Shown: positions 1 through 7,985 of the stretch, in pieces
Layout of the letters: each line of letters begins with the position of its first letter
Position numbering within the stretch: position 1 is the first letter of the stretch
NCBI GenBank assembly: GCA_017640605.1
Contig: JAEPQH010000002.1
Span: 1-64,000, forward strand
Source of the DNA: Balneolaceae bacterium
Lineage (GTDB): Bacteria > Bacteroidota > Rhodothermia > Balneolales > Balneolaceae
DNA length: 64,000 nt
Direction of reading: 5' to 3'
Translations under genes and position numbers: made by a program
Notes under the pieces: generated by a model
What the model saw: the letters and a program-made list of their open reading frames with translations, nothing else
Told to the model about the DNA's origin: nothing
Database searches by the model: none

Positions 1-49
1 CAGTTATCAGTTATCAGTTATCAGTTATCAGTTATCAGTTATCAGTTAA
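1..49. repeat. CAGTTAT heptamer tandem repeat
   Basis: Seven head-to-tail copies of the 7-mer CAGTTAT, the last one altered to CAGTTAA, open the window; the array may extend to the left. A shorter version (about two and a half units) recurs at 3171-3185 after the first gene. It resembles the short tandemly repeated repetitive sequences known from other bacteria and has no open frame of interest. Confidence 0.9.
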
Positions 50-134
50 AGTTTTGTTGAGCCAAAGCTAAAGGCAAATGATTTTTAATTGAGCAATTCT
101 TAATTGATCATTGTTTCATTCTTAATTGATCTCA
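36..134. repeat. Left copy of ~100-bp direct repeat flanking the first gene
   Basis: This stretch runs from the last CAGTTAT units through a shared GTTTTGTT-AGCCAAAGCTAAA segment to TTAATTGATCTCAT. It matches 3171-3271 with a few substitutions and indels. The two copies lie in the same orientation on either side of the 2.9-kb FG-GAP/T9SS gene. Confidence 0.8.
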
Positions 135-233
135 TCAATCAGCTTTTAAAGGTTATGTAAAATAATTATAATACTAGCGCAATAAACTATTATATCATTA
201 GTTAGAGATAAAACTACTAACAAATTCGGGTAT

Positions 234-3161
234 ATGATCAGGGCATTTTTACTACTTGGGTTAATTATCCTTTCAACAAATAATCTTGCATCACAAACAC
301 TCTCTCCTTTCTATAATGTCTATTCGCAGCAGGAGAATGTATACCGATTCGGACTTGGATATGATGTTCATGAAAATCTAGTGGCCATAAGTACGGTTAA
401 GAGGTATGGTGATTACTTTTACCATGGCGCCATCGAACTATTCGAATATGATCCTAACACTTCTGAGATAGTTCGCTTTCATCAATTGGTACACCAAACT
501 GATACGACAAGAAATCGTTCTTTCGGAACATCGGTGGTTTTGAAAGATCATTTTTTAGCCACTTCGCTTGTTGGTGATTACGTCCAAATCTATACTAAAG
601 ATGAAAATGGTGTGTATATACCGCATCAGAAATTGTATGCTCAGAACGATTCGAATTATGTGAATTTTGGACAACAAATTGTTGCCGATGACTCAACCAT
701 CGTAGTAAGTGACCCAAATAGTACCTACAAAGGTAAAAATTCTGGTTCCATTGAAATTTTTACTTTAAACAATGCAACCGGCCAATGGGAGTTTGCAAAC
801 TTATTAATACCAGATGAACTACGAACAGATGATACTTTTGGTGAAGAGATGGAGCTGGAAGGTAATACTTTAGTAGTTGGTTCAGATAACGACGATCGTG
901 AAGGTGAAAATTCGGGAGTGGTGTACATTTTCGAACGCCATTTAGGTGGAGAAAATAATTGGGGATTACAAAAAACTTTAACCATGCCCGAAGGTAGAGA
1001 TCGTGCCAGATTTGGCCATACGTTTAGTTTGCACGACGGTACTCTGGTAGTTGGAGCTCCAAGAAGTAATAAATTATTCCTCGATGCAGGAACAGCTTAT
1101 ATCTTTGAAAGAAATAACGGTGGTAACGATAATTGGGGACTAAAACACGAAATTCTACCACCCGAACCTGAACAACATTTACACTTTGGACGACAAGTTT
1201 ATCTTTCTGATAATGCCTTGATCATAAAATCTGATTCGCCAAATAAGATATATCAGTACAATTTTAATAATGATACAAACGGCTGGGAGTTTATAAACTC
1301 GATTCCTGTTCCAAGAACGCACTTTAGTTGCCTAAGTGATGAAATTCAAAGTCTTTTAGAAGAAATAGTCTTCGTTTCGTGTGATGATGAACCCTCAATC
1401 CAGATTTTACGCAAACTCGACATTGCATTTGAATCTAACTTGGATTTTGGAACACTCGATCAATACAGCTTAACACATAAGCTCTTTACCATAACCAACA
1501 AAACTAATTCTAACATAGACATAGAATTAGTTCGTATTCCTAAGTACATCCGTGTTTTAAATAACTCATCATTTAGCCTTGGAAGTGAGGCTACTGCCCT
1601 TTTAACAATAGAATTTACTCCAAATAAAAATGGACGGTATTCGGGTGAATTGCTACTTAAGGATCAGTTTGATAGACATTATGTGGTAAAAATCCGAGCC
1701 GAAGTTCAAAATTCAGAATTTTTATTCGACAACTTGTACGCAGACACTTTTAATAGCGATGGTATCAGATTCTTATTTAAACTATCAAACCTAAAACCGT
1801 TTGGTGGGTTAGAAATTGAGTCAACCACATTGAAGGAGAATGACTATTACAAGGCAAACAATGAAATAAATGCTCACCTATCTAATTTAAGTGGTATTTC
1901 CGGCCAAATGAGAACAACTTTGTTGATTGATTCGAAAGTGGAAACCGAACATGAGTTATCAGAATTAAAAAAGGCGCTAAATCACGTCATCCAAACAAAG
2001 GCAATCGGCCATGAGTTAAAAATCATAACTATAAATAAACCTTCATCTATTCTTCAAGATTTTACCGCTTCAAAAAATGATCTTCATTCAGCAATTGAAT
2101 CTTTAGAAATAAATAATTCCGATGCAGATCTTTACTATTCTTTAATCGATGTGCTAGAAAATGAAAAAGTAACTATCTTTGAAGACTCGGTGTTACAACA
2201 AAACGCTGTTTTATTTTCGACGTCACACTACACATTGTCTGATAATGAACTTTCTAGCTTAAACAATGACACTTCGGTCGGTGAACTTTATATCGTAGAA
2301 TACCGCGATGAAGAAAGTTCGGATAATTCAACATTGAGGCTTATAAGGAATACTAATCACACCTTTGTTTCATTACCTCAAAGCATCACAAAGGAAATTG
2401 TAAATATATTTGGTGCTATTAAAAATGAATTATCTAGCTATTATGGCTACTCTTACTTTTCCAACTTAGATGGCCAGTTCCCTCCTCGACTTAAACTATA
2501 TATAAATGGTTCTACAGACAAAGCTATTGAGGGCGATTTTAGTGCTTTATCTTATGTAGAGTCAGCAGAGCAAATCATCATCAATCGGTCTTTCAGAAAA
2601 CCAATGGGAAGTTCTTCTTTTACAATAACTGAATCTGAACGGCTTTTATTAATAGCTGAAACTAACGTTGATAATTCGTTAAGTGATTTCAAATGGGCGG
2701 TGGCTGATTCTACGATTGCAAAAATTATCCCCAATCCTTTCATTAATAATGCAGTTTATATTCAAAGAATTGGCCAAATTGGGCAATCTACCGACATCAA
2801 GGTAACTGACCATATTACCGGACTAACAAAAACGATTTCTATTAATTTTGATGAGTTAGCAACTTCAAATGATCCTGGGCTAGTTTCAAAAATATTGGAT
2901 GATTTTAGTCTTCACCAGAATTACCCAAATCCCTTCAATCCGAGTACAAATATCCGATTCTATTTACCACAAAGTACAGATGTAAAAGTATCAGTGTATG
3001 ATGTTACAGGAAGATTGGTAGCTACCTTAGAAGATGGGCTTAGAAATGCGGGTGCCCATCAAATTACATTTGATGCGTCTGCCCTTTCAAGCGGAATTTA
3101 CTTTTATCGACTTGAAGCGGGCGAGTTTGTTGAGACGAGAAAAATGATTTTGATTAAATGA
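234..3161 (+). CDS. Secreted FG-GAP repeat protein with T9SS sorting domain
   Basis: A 975-residue exported protein of unknown specific function. A signal peptide covers about residues 1-20. Residues ~35-390 hold integrin-like FG-GAP beta-propeller repeats, recognisable by recurring FG, LVVG and VYIFER blocks. Residues ~400-490 resemble an ASPM/SPD-2/Hydin-type Ig-like domain beginning LDFGTL. Residues ~500-720 look like a degenerate von Willebrand A-type fold (a TTLLIDSK strand followed by helices) but lack a clean DxSxS metal site. The last ~83 residues, from LHQNYPNPFNPST to RKMILIK, are a type A T9SS C-terminal sorting domain, so the protein is expected to cross the outer membrane and be anchored or released there. 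It stands alone between two direct-repeat copies, with no operon partner. Function beyond surface display cannot be assigned. Confidence 0.85.
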   Translation: MIRAFLLLGLIILSTNNLASQTLSPFYNVYSQQENVYRFGLGYDVHENLVAISTVKRYGDYFYHGAIELFEYDPNTSEIVRFHQLVHQTDTTRNRSFGTSVVLKDHFLATSLVGDYVQIYTKDENGVYIPHQKLYAQNDSNYVNFGQQIVADDSTIVVSDPNSTYKGKNSGSIEIFTLNNATGQWEFANLLIPDELRTDDTFGEEMELEGNTLVVGSDNDDREGENSGVVYIFERHLGGENNWGLQKTLTMPEGRDRARFGHTFSLHDGTLVVGAPRSNKLFLDAGTAYIFERNNGGNDNWGLKHEILPPEPEQHLHFGRQVYLSDNALIIKSDSPNKIYQYNFNNDTNGWEFINSIPVPRTHFSCLSDEIQSLLEEIVFVSCDDEPSIQILRKLDIAFESNLDFGTLDQYSLTHKLFTITNKTNSNIDIELVRIPKYIRVLNNSSFSLGSEATALLTIEFTPNKNGRYSGELLLKDQFDRHYVVKIRAEVQNSEFLFDNLYADTFNSDGIRFLFKLSNLKPFGGLEIESTTLKENDYYKANNEINAHLSNLSGISGQMRTTLLIDSKVETEHELSELKKALNHVIQTKAIGHELKIITINKPSSILQDFTASKNDLHSAIESLEINNSDADLYYSLIDVLENEKVTIFEDSVLQQNAVLFSTSHYTLSDNELSSLNNDTSVGELYIVEYRDEESSDNSTLRLIRNTNHTFVSLPQSITKEIVNIFGAIKNELSSYYGYSYFSNLDGQFPPRLKLYINGSTDKAIEGDFSALSYVESAEQIIINRSFRKPMGSSSFTITESERLLLIAETNVDNSLSDFKWAVADSTIAKIIPNPFINNAVYIQRIGQIGQSTDIKVTDHITGLTKTISINFDELATSNDPGLVSKILDDFSLHQNYPNPFNPSTNIRFYLPQSTDVKVSVYDVTGRLVATLEDGLRNAGAHQITFDASALSSGIYFYRLEAGEFVETRKMILIK

Positions 3162-3170
3162 TCTGATTAT

Positions 3171-3271
3171 CAGTTATCAGTTATAGTTTTGTTAAGCCAA
3201 AGCTAAAAAGCAAATCATTCTTAATTGTTTCATTCTTAATTGATCATTGTTTCATTCTTAATTGATCTCAT
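3171..3271. repeat. Right copy of ~100-bp direct repeat
   Basis: This is the same-orientation counterpart of 36-134. It starts with CAGTTATCAGTTAT, keeps the AGCCAAAGCTAAA core, and carries three CATTCTTAATTG words where the left copy has one exact and one near match. Its right end overlaps the 3' end of the small minus-strand ORF at 3236-3454. Confidence 0.8.
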
Positions 3272-3454
3272 TACCCGAAGTCTTTCCATTAAACTTTTTC
3301 CATCTTTCGCGGAGAATGCTAATTTCCGAAGGTTGTCATCAGAAACTAACACCTCCTCGAAAGTGTCTCTCTCGATCGTCGTCAAACGCTCTTCGGTGTA
3401 ATCATTTACAAATTCTTCGATTACGGGGTGTAATTCTTTTTCCAAAAAATCCAT
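3236..3454 (-). CDS. Small acidic protein after the ECF sigma gene; possible truncated anti-sigma factor
   Basis: A 72-residue, helical, charged protein with no cysteines and no membrane segment. It starts 48 bp after the stop codon of the ECF sigma gene on the same strand, which is where an anti-sigma or regulatory partner usually lies. Zinc-binding HxxxCxxC residues of ZAS-type anti-sigma factors are absent, so the role is only a positional guess. Its last 11 residues, MRSIKNETMIN, and its stop codon are encoded by the right-hand copy of the intergenic direct repeat. The original 3' end may therefore have been replaced or cut off by the repeat. A longer ancestor with a transmembrane anchor is possible but not visible. 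Confidence 0.6.
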   Translation of the reverse strand: MDFLEKELHPVIEEFVNDYTEERLTTIERDTFEEVLVSDDNLRKLAFSAKDGKSLMERLRVMRSIKNETMIN

Positions 3455-3502
3455 AGTAAAAGGGGCTAAAAAATTTACTCTTCACCCTTTTTAAGTCAGA
3501 TT

Positions 3503-4129
3503 TTAGAAAGAAGTTCCCAGATCAACGTATGATTTTATTTTGTGACTGATCTGTGCACGTCCACGGTTGATACGCGACTTAACAGTTCCCATCGGAACAT
3601 CTAGTTTTTCTGAAATTTCTTCGTAGCTCAATTGCTCAATGTCGCGCAAGATAACTACTTGTTTAAAATCTTCTGGAAGTGAATCTAACGCAGCTTCTAG
3701 TGCTTCCATGCTAAATTTCTGGTGTAGTTCCTGATCAGGAAGAATATCCTTATCGGGCAGTATCATTTCATACGAATCAGGATTCGATTCGTCTCTATGA
3801 ATAGAAGTTAGCTGCATTCTTTTCTTTTTCTTGTACAAACTCTTAGCAAGGTTGATAGCGATGGTGTACATCCAGGTACTGAATTTGGCGATACGCTCGT
3901 AACTGTGCTTACTTTTATGCACTCTTAGAAAGGTTTCTTGAACCAAGTCTTGACAATCGTTATGGTTCTGAGTGTATCGGAATAAAAAGTTGTGGAGTCT
4001 ATCATTGTAGCGACGAACCAGCTCATTAAACGCTGTCTCTTTCCCGTCTTGAAATAATTCCATTAAATCTTCGTCGCTTAGGTTAGTTAATTTAGCCCTT
4101 TTAACCGCAGTCATGTTGATGTTTCCCAA
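3503..4129 (-). CDS. ECF-family RNA polymerase sigma factor (RpoE-like)
   Basis: A 208-residue group 4 sigma factor that would direct RNA polymerase to a stress or envelope regulon. Region 2 spans about residues 20-95, with the -10-recognition and core-binding block DCQDLVQETFLRVHKS. Region 4 spans about 140-200 and contains the helix-turn-helix YEEISEKLDVPMGTVKSRI that reads the -35 element. The two are joined by a charged linker. Length is normal for the family. A second Met at residue 6 could be the true start. It lies 40 bp downstream of holA and upstream of a small possible regulator. Neither its targets nor its signal can be told from the sequence. Confidence 0.93.
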   Translation of the reverse strand: MGNINMTAVKRAKLTNLSDEDLMELFQDGKETAFNELVRRYNDRLHNFLFRYTQNHNDCQDLVQETFLRVHKSKHSYERIAKFSTWMYTIAINLAKSLYKKKKRMQLTSIHRDESNPDSYEMILPDKDILPDQELHQKFSMEALEAALDSLPEDFKQVVILRDIEQLSYEEISEKLDVPMGTVKSRINRGRAQISHKIKSYVDLGTSF

Positions 4130-4169
4130 TATTTTATTTCGTGTTCCAGTTCAGAACGATGCCGGCTAT

Positions 4170-5222
4170 TTAGCCAATCAATCGCTTGACAAGGAGAAAT
4201 AAAATCGCAGTGGAGTCGAGTGTGGAGAATCCTTTGATGGATTTATCTGCATCGAGCAGTGCCTCAAAAATGCGAGGCATATCGGCGTATCGAAAATTTG
4301 AAGCGTCTTTCCAAAGTCGGTCGAAGTACCAGCCGTTCATTCCCATTTGGGCTTGAACGTCTGCTTTGCTCAATCCTTTTTCGGCAAGACGTCGGATTTG
4401 CCAGATATTCACAAACACACTGTAAAAGAACCCCACGAGTCGAATTAATTCTCCCGTGTCTGATTTACTATGTTGCAATATCTGTTCCGAGATATAAAGG
4501 GCTTGTTCCAGATTTCGCCGAATGATGGCTTCTTTGAGCTCAATCGCCGAATATTCGCGATATGAGCCGATTATTTGTTTAATATCGGCTTCAGAGACTT
4601 CAGTTTTAGTGTCTACAAAAGTACACACTTTGTCTATTTCGCTGGACAGAAGCTGTAGATTATTACCAACAAATTGGGCTAATAATTGGGCGGCAGCGGG
4701 CTGTATTTTCTTTTTATGGTGAGAATGTGCCCATTTCATAACCCATTCACCGGCCATGTAATCCGGGATAGGCTCGAAATTGAAAAAACCTACGTTTTTA
4801 TTTTTTGAGAGTGCTTTTCCGATTTTTGTATTTCCGGCGGGCTTGCCGGTATCGAACATCACAAACAAACAAGAAGGATTGGGTTGCTCGAAATAAGGAA
4901 TGAAATCGTTCATGTCTCCTTCTCCAGAAGCACCTTTCGCTGTTTGCAAAAAGTTGCGAACCATAAGCACTCGTAGTTCAGCCATCATGGGAAAGCTACG
5001 AGCAATAGCTAATACTTTAGCGGGTGTTACTTCTTGGCCGTAAAGCAGGTCAAAATTGAAATCTTTTTCATGAGCTGGTAGCAAATCTCCAAAAAAATCA
5101 ACGAGGCGATCTAGATAAAATTCCTCTTGTCCGTACAGATAGTATACCGGTTTTGGGTTCCCGGATTGCACCTGTTGAAGAATAGTTTGATAGTGATCTG
5201 CACTTGTTGGTTTTCGAGCCAT
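4170..5222 (-). CDS. holA: DNA polymerase III subunit delta
   Basis: A 350-residue clamp-loader wrench subunit, which opens the beta sliding clamp during replication. The N-terminal signature KPVYYLYGQEEFYLDRLVD is typical of HolA. The AAA+-like domains I and II (residues ~20-210) lack ATPase catalytic motifs, as expected for delta. The C-terminal helical collar (~220-350), with SDTGELIRLVGFFYSVFVNI, matches the family. Length is normal. It is the first gene of a minus-strand group with the ECF sigma gene 40 bp downstream. A divergent gene starts 111 bp away at 5334. Confidence 0.92.
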   Translation of the reverse strand: MARKPTSADHYQTILQQVQSGNPKPVYYLYGQEEFYLDRLVDFFGDLLPAHEKDFNFDLLYGQEVTPAKVLAIARSFPMMAELRVLMVRNFLQTAKGASGEGDMNDFIPYFEQPNPSCLFVMFDTGKPAGNTKIGKALSKNKNVGFFNFEPIPDYMAGEWVMKWAHSHHKKKIQPAAAQLLAQFVGNNLQLLSSEIDKVCTFVDTKTEVSEADIKQIIGSYREYSAIELKEAIIRRNLEQALYISEQILQHSKSDTGELIRLVGFFYSVFVNIWQIRRLAEKGLSKADVQAQMGMNGWYFDRLWKDASNFRYADMPRIFEALLDADKSIKGFSTLDSTAILFLLVKRLIG

Positions 5223-5333
5223 TGCTCAAAAATATCACATTATGAATTCTAATTGCCAATGCAATTTTAGATTTATTATCTCATCTTTGATAATTCATTA
5301 AATCCAACCTGAAACATATTTAGAAAAAATATC

Positions 5334-5525
5334 ATGGGATTATTCTTCGACCTTATGCAACAAAGTATGCTCGATGATCAACAGAAACAAGCAGATTCGA
5401 TAGAAGACCGGGTAGAACTGTTGGAGAAAGAGTTAAAACAGACGCGCGAACTGCTTTTGAAGACCTTGCATATACTAGAAGAACACGTTGGGAAGGATAT
5501 TGATGGAGATGGAATTACAGGCTAA
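5334..5525 (+). CDS. Small coiled-coil protein of unknown function
   Basis: A 63-residue protein starting MGLFFDLMQQ. Residues ~18-55 form a predicted coiled coil with heptad leucines (VELLEKELKQTRELLLKTLHILEEH), and the tail DIDGDG resembles a short acidic calcium-type loop. It is divergent from holA and ends 42 bp before the likely start of the TIGR03643-type gene, so the two are probably co-transcribed. I do not recognise a named family. Confidence 0.6.
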   Translation: MGLFFDLMQQSMLDDQQKQADSIEDRVELLEKELKQTRELLLKTLHILEEHVGKDIDGDGITG

Positions 5526-5567
5526 TTTATTTTGAACGTATTGAGGGCCATAACTGGTTCTTTAAAT

Positions 5568-5870
5568 ATGGCACAAGATATCATCGACAAATATAATTTA
5601 GGCAAATACGAAATCGACAGAATCGTAGAAATGGCGTGGGAAGATCGAACTCCTTTCGACGCCATTGAATTTCAGTTTGGGGTTTCCGAGCAAGAGGTAA
5701 TCCGAATAATGAAAGATCAAATGAAATTAAATAACTGGAAGAAGTGGAGGTCAAGAGTTTCGGGACGCAAGACAAAGCATAGAGCTCTAAGGAATGAAGG
5801 GGTAAATCGTTTCAAGTCTAGTGCACAAAAAGTGATAACTAATAATCGAATTTCCAAAAAGAAGTACTGA
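5568..5870 (+). CDS. TIGR03643 / DUF2805 family protein
   Basis: A 100-residue basic protein of unknown function. The block KYEIDRIVEMAWEDRTPFDA followed by FQFGVSEQEVIRIMKDQMK and NWKKWRSRVSGRKTKH is the conserved core of the TIGR03643 (DUF2805) family. It reads as a helix-turn-helix followed by a positively charged segment, and the tail is rich in Arg and Lys, so nucleic-acid binding is plausible but unproven. I chose the ATG at 5568 (MAQDI) over an in-frame TTG at 5532, because the family begins at this point and the earlier codons add a non-conserved stretch. Confidence 0.8.
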   Translation: MAQDIIDKYNLGKYEIDRIVEMAWEDRTPFDAIEFQFGVSEQEVIRIMKDQMKLNNWKKWRSRVSGRKTKHRALRNEGVNRFKSSAQKVITNNRISKKKY

Positions 5871-5955
5871 TAGTTCCTTAACTTCCATTCATAAAAGGAG
5901 AACTAACTAATCAGAAAAAAACGTAATAATTACGGTCAAGACTACTCTTAGTACT

Positions 5956-6351
5956 ATGAAGAATCAAAGCAATCCTAACAATACCAGCTTTATTGCTGAA
6001 GGCACAACAATAAACGCAGATATTCACTCCGATGGAAACATCCATATTTCCGGATCAGTGATGGGCGAGATTAATACTAAACTTCACGTAATACTTAATA
6101 AAAAAGGTCGCATTAAAGGAAATACCATTGCAAAAACTGCAATGATTTCCGGTGAAATTGAAGGCGATATTCGAATTCTACAAACCTTAACCCTGCATGC
6201 TTCGGCTAAAGTGAATGGCAATATTTACGCTAAACATTTGATTACCGAGCATGGAGCCGAGATCAATGGGAATATCAAGACCGGAAACAGTATAAATGTA
6301 TTGGAAGAGCAAACTGTAAACGAAGTTTCCCTCCAGAAAAAAGCCGGATAG
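5956..6351 (+). CDS. Bactofilin (polymer-forming cytoskeletal protein)
   Basis: A 131-residue bactofilin. These proteins self-assemble into nucleotide-independent filaments that locate cell-wall or shape machinery. Residues ~13-115 are the right-handed beta-helix DUF583 core, with short glycine- and hydrophobic-rich repeats (GTTINADIHSDGNIHISGSV, GRIKGN, GEIEGDI, AKVNGNIYA, AEINGNI). The flanking tails are short and unstructured, as in the family. The gene stands alone on the plus strand and meets asnS tail to tail, with a long stem-loop between them. Confidence 0.9.
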   Translation: MKNQSNPNNTSFIAEGTTINADIHSDGNIHISGSVMGEINTKLHVILNKKGRIKGNTIAKTAMISGEIEGDIRILQTLTLHASAKVNGNIYAKHLITEHGAEINGNIKTGNSINVLEEQTVNEVSLQKKAG

Positions 6352-6353
6352 TT

Positions 6354-6408
6354 TTAGTTATTGGTTAATGGTTATTAGGAAATCTCATTACCAATAACCA
6401 ATAACTAA
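6354..6408. terminator. AT-rich stem-loop between convergent bactofilin and asnS genes
   Basis: Two 21-nt arms, 6354-6374 and 6388-6408, are reverse complements at 19 of 21 positions and enclose a 13-nt loop. The arms are built from the word TTATTGG and its complement. The position between two convergent stop codons suggests a bidirectional transcript end. The stem is AT-rich, so it may equally be a dispersed repeat. Confidence 0.55.
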
Positions 6409-6414
6409 CTACAA

Positions 6415-7908
6415 TTATGGCTTTAAACGACCCATCATTCTAGGGAATGGTATCGTTTCCCGAACGTGTGATAATCCACTGATCCAGGCAACAGTTCGTT
6501 CAAGTCCTAGCCCAAAACCTGCATGAGGTACCGTACCAAAACGACGAAGATCTAAGTACCACTCGAACACTTCTTTATCGAGCTCTTCCTCTGCGATGCG
6601 TTCTTCAAGTACTTCCAGACTATCTTCACGTTGTGAGCCACCGATAATTTCGCCATAACCTTCCGGAGCGAGTACATCCATACCTAGAGCCAATTTATCC
6701 GTTTCGTCGCGTTTCATGTAAAATGCTTTGATCTCTGCCGGCCAGTGAGTCACGATTACCGGTACATCATACTGCATCATTAACACGGTTTCATCGGAGC
6801 CACCAAAATCATTGCCCCACTCAAAGTTTTGAGCTGATTCTTTCCATTTGGGAATATTGCGGTAATCTTCTTCAATCTGATCTAGTCGCTGAGCAATTTC
6901 AACCTGACGAGCTTCTATCTGCTTCTTTCGCCATTTCTTAGCGGAACCATGTTCTTTTTTAATGACCTCTCTCTCCTCTTTTAATGCTTTTTCTTCTTCT
7001 TTTCGTGAAGCAAGCATGTCATCAAGTAGTTGTGCCGTTTCATTACTTTTTAGGATGTCAACGGCTTCGGTGTATTTCATCCGAACAAACGGCTTTTCTA
7101 CAAGCGGTTGTAGTTTTGTGATATCACGTTCCAATATCTCCAATTCTTTCGCTCGTTTCTCAAGCACCGTTTTCACGATGAATCGAATCATATCTTCGGC
7201 CAAATCCATGTTCATCTTCAGATCATAGAAAGCCATCTCAGGTTCCATCATCCAGAATTCGGTTAGATGTCGGCGTGTTTTTGACTTCTCAGCTCTGAAA
7301 GTTGGACCGAATGTATAAATCAGTCCATGTGCCATTGCTAACGCTTCGCCGTAAAGCTGACCAGTTTGGGCCAAGTAAGCTTTCTCATCAAAATAATCGG
7401 TTTCGAAAAGAGTGGTACTTCCTTCCGCAGCATTCCCGGTAAAAATTGGGGAATCCATCTGCACAAAATTTCTATTCTGAAAAAAGGTGTGTATCGCAAA
7501 AATGATCTCATTGCGAACACGCATGGCAGCCCACTGGCGCTGACTTCTCAACCATAAGTGGCGATTATTCATCAAAAATTCAACGCCATGTTCTTTTGGT
7601 GTGATTGGATAATCTTCAGCAATCTGAAATACTTTCACATCAGATACATGCATTTCATGACCGCCTACACTTCGTTCATCTGCTTTAACCTTCCCGGTGA
7701 TTTCTAGCGAGCTTTCCTGTTTTAGCGAAGTAGCTGCTTCCCATGCATCTTCAGAAACTTCGTCTTTAGCTACCACACATTGTGTGATTCCGGTACCATC
7801 GCGTAATTCAATAAATACCAAACTTCCACTACTGCGATAATTGTACACCCAGCCTTTTAAGGTGATTTCAGTGTCGACGTGATTAGCTAATTGGTTGATG
7901 TAGATCAT
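6415..7908 (-). CDS. asnS: Asparagine--tRNA ligase with charged helical insertion
   Basis: A class IIb aminoacyl-tRNA synthetase that charges tRNA-Asn in the cytoplasm. The N-terminal OB-fold anticodon-binding domain spans ~1-100. Class II motif 2 is at FRAEKSKTRRHLTEFWMMEPEM (~205-230) and motif 3 at GFGLGLERTVAWISG near the C-terminus. YGEIIGGSQRE is the usual AsnRS active-site block. Length is 497, against about 466 in E. coli. The excess is a strongly charged, probably coiled-coil insert at ~288-358 (EEEKALKEEREVIKKEH and following), between the YTEAVDIL segment and WGNDFG. It is the gene next to the M16 peptidase, separated from it by a perfect 12-bp hairpin. Confidence 0.95.
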   Translation of the reverse strand: MIYINQLANHVDTEITLKGWVYNYRSSGSLVFIELRDGTGITQCVVAKDEVSEDAWEAATSLKQESSLEITGKVKADERSVGGHEMHVSDVKVFQIAEDYPITPKEHGVEFLMNNRHLWLRSQRQWAAMRVRNEIIFAIHTFFQNRNFVQMDSPIFTGNAAEGSTTLFETDYFDEKAYLAQTGQLYGEALAMAHGLIYTFGPTFRAEKSKTRRHLTEFWMMEPEMAFYDLKMNMDLAEDMIRFIVKTVLEKRAKELEILERDITKLQPLVEKPFVRMKYTEAVDILKSNETAQLLDDMLASRKEEEKALKEEREVIKKEHGSAKKWRKKQIEARQVEIAQRLDQIEEDYRNIPKWKESAQNFEWGNDFGGSDETVLMMQYDVPVIVTHWPAEIKAFYMKRDETDKLALGMDVLAPEGYGEIIGGSQREDSLEVLEERIAEEELDKEVFEWYLDLRRFGTVPHAGFGLGLERTVAWISGLSHVRETIPFPRMMGRLKP

Positions 7909-7934
7909 AGTTCAATTAAGAATTAAGAATGATA

Positions 7935-7963
7935 CAATTAAGAATGTCCGCCATTCTTAATTG
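7935..7963. terminator. Perfect 12-bp inverted repeat CAATTAAGAATG/CATTCTTAATTG
   Basis: The arms 7935-7946 and 7952-7963 are exact reverse complements around a 5-nt loop. It lies 23 bp after the M16 peptidase stop on the minus strand and before asnS. It could end the peptidase transcript, though no U-run follows. The arm sequence is the same word found in the direct repeats at 36-134 and 3171-3271, so a dispersed repeat is an equal reading. Confidence 0.5.
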
Positions 7964-7985
7964 AAAATTGATACATTGATAATTA

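Noticed and set aside
1-49. CRISPR or iteron origin from the heptamer array
   Set aside because: There are no spacers, and no DnaA boxes or replication initiator gene nearby.
234-3161. vWA domain with an active MIDAS site in the first gene
   Set aside because: The strand TTLLIDSK resembles the vWA core but the DxSxS residues are not present.
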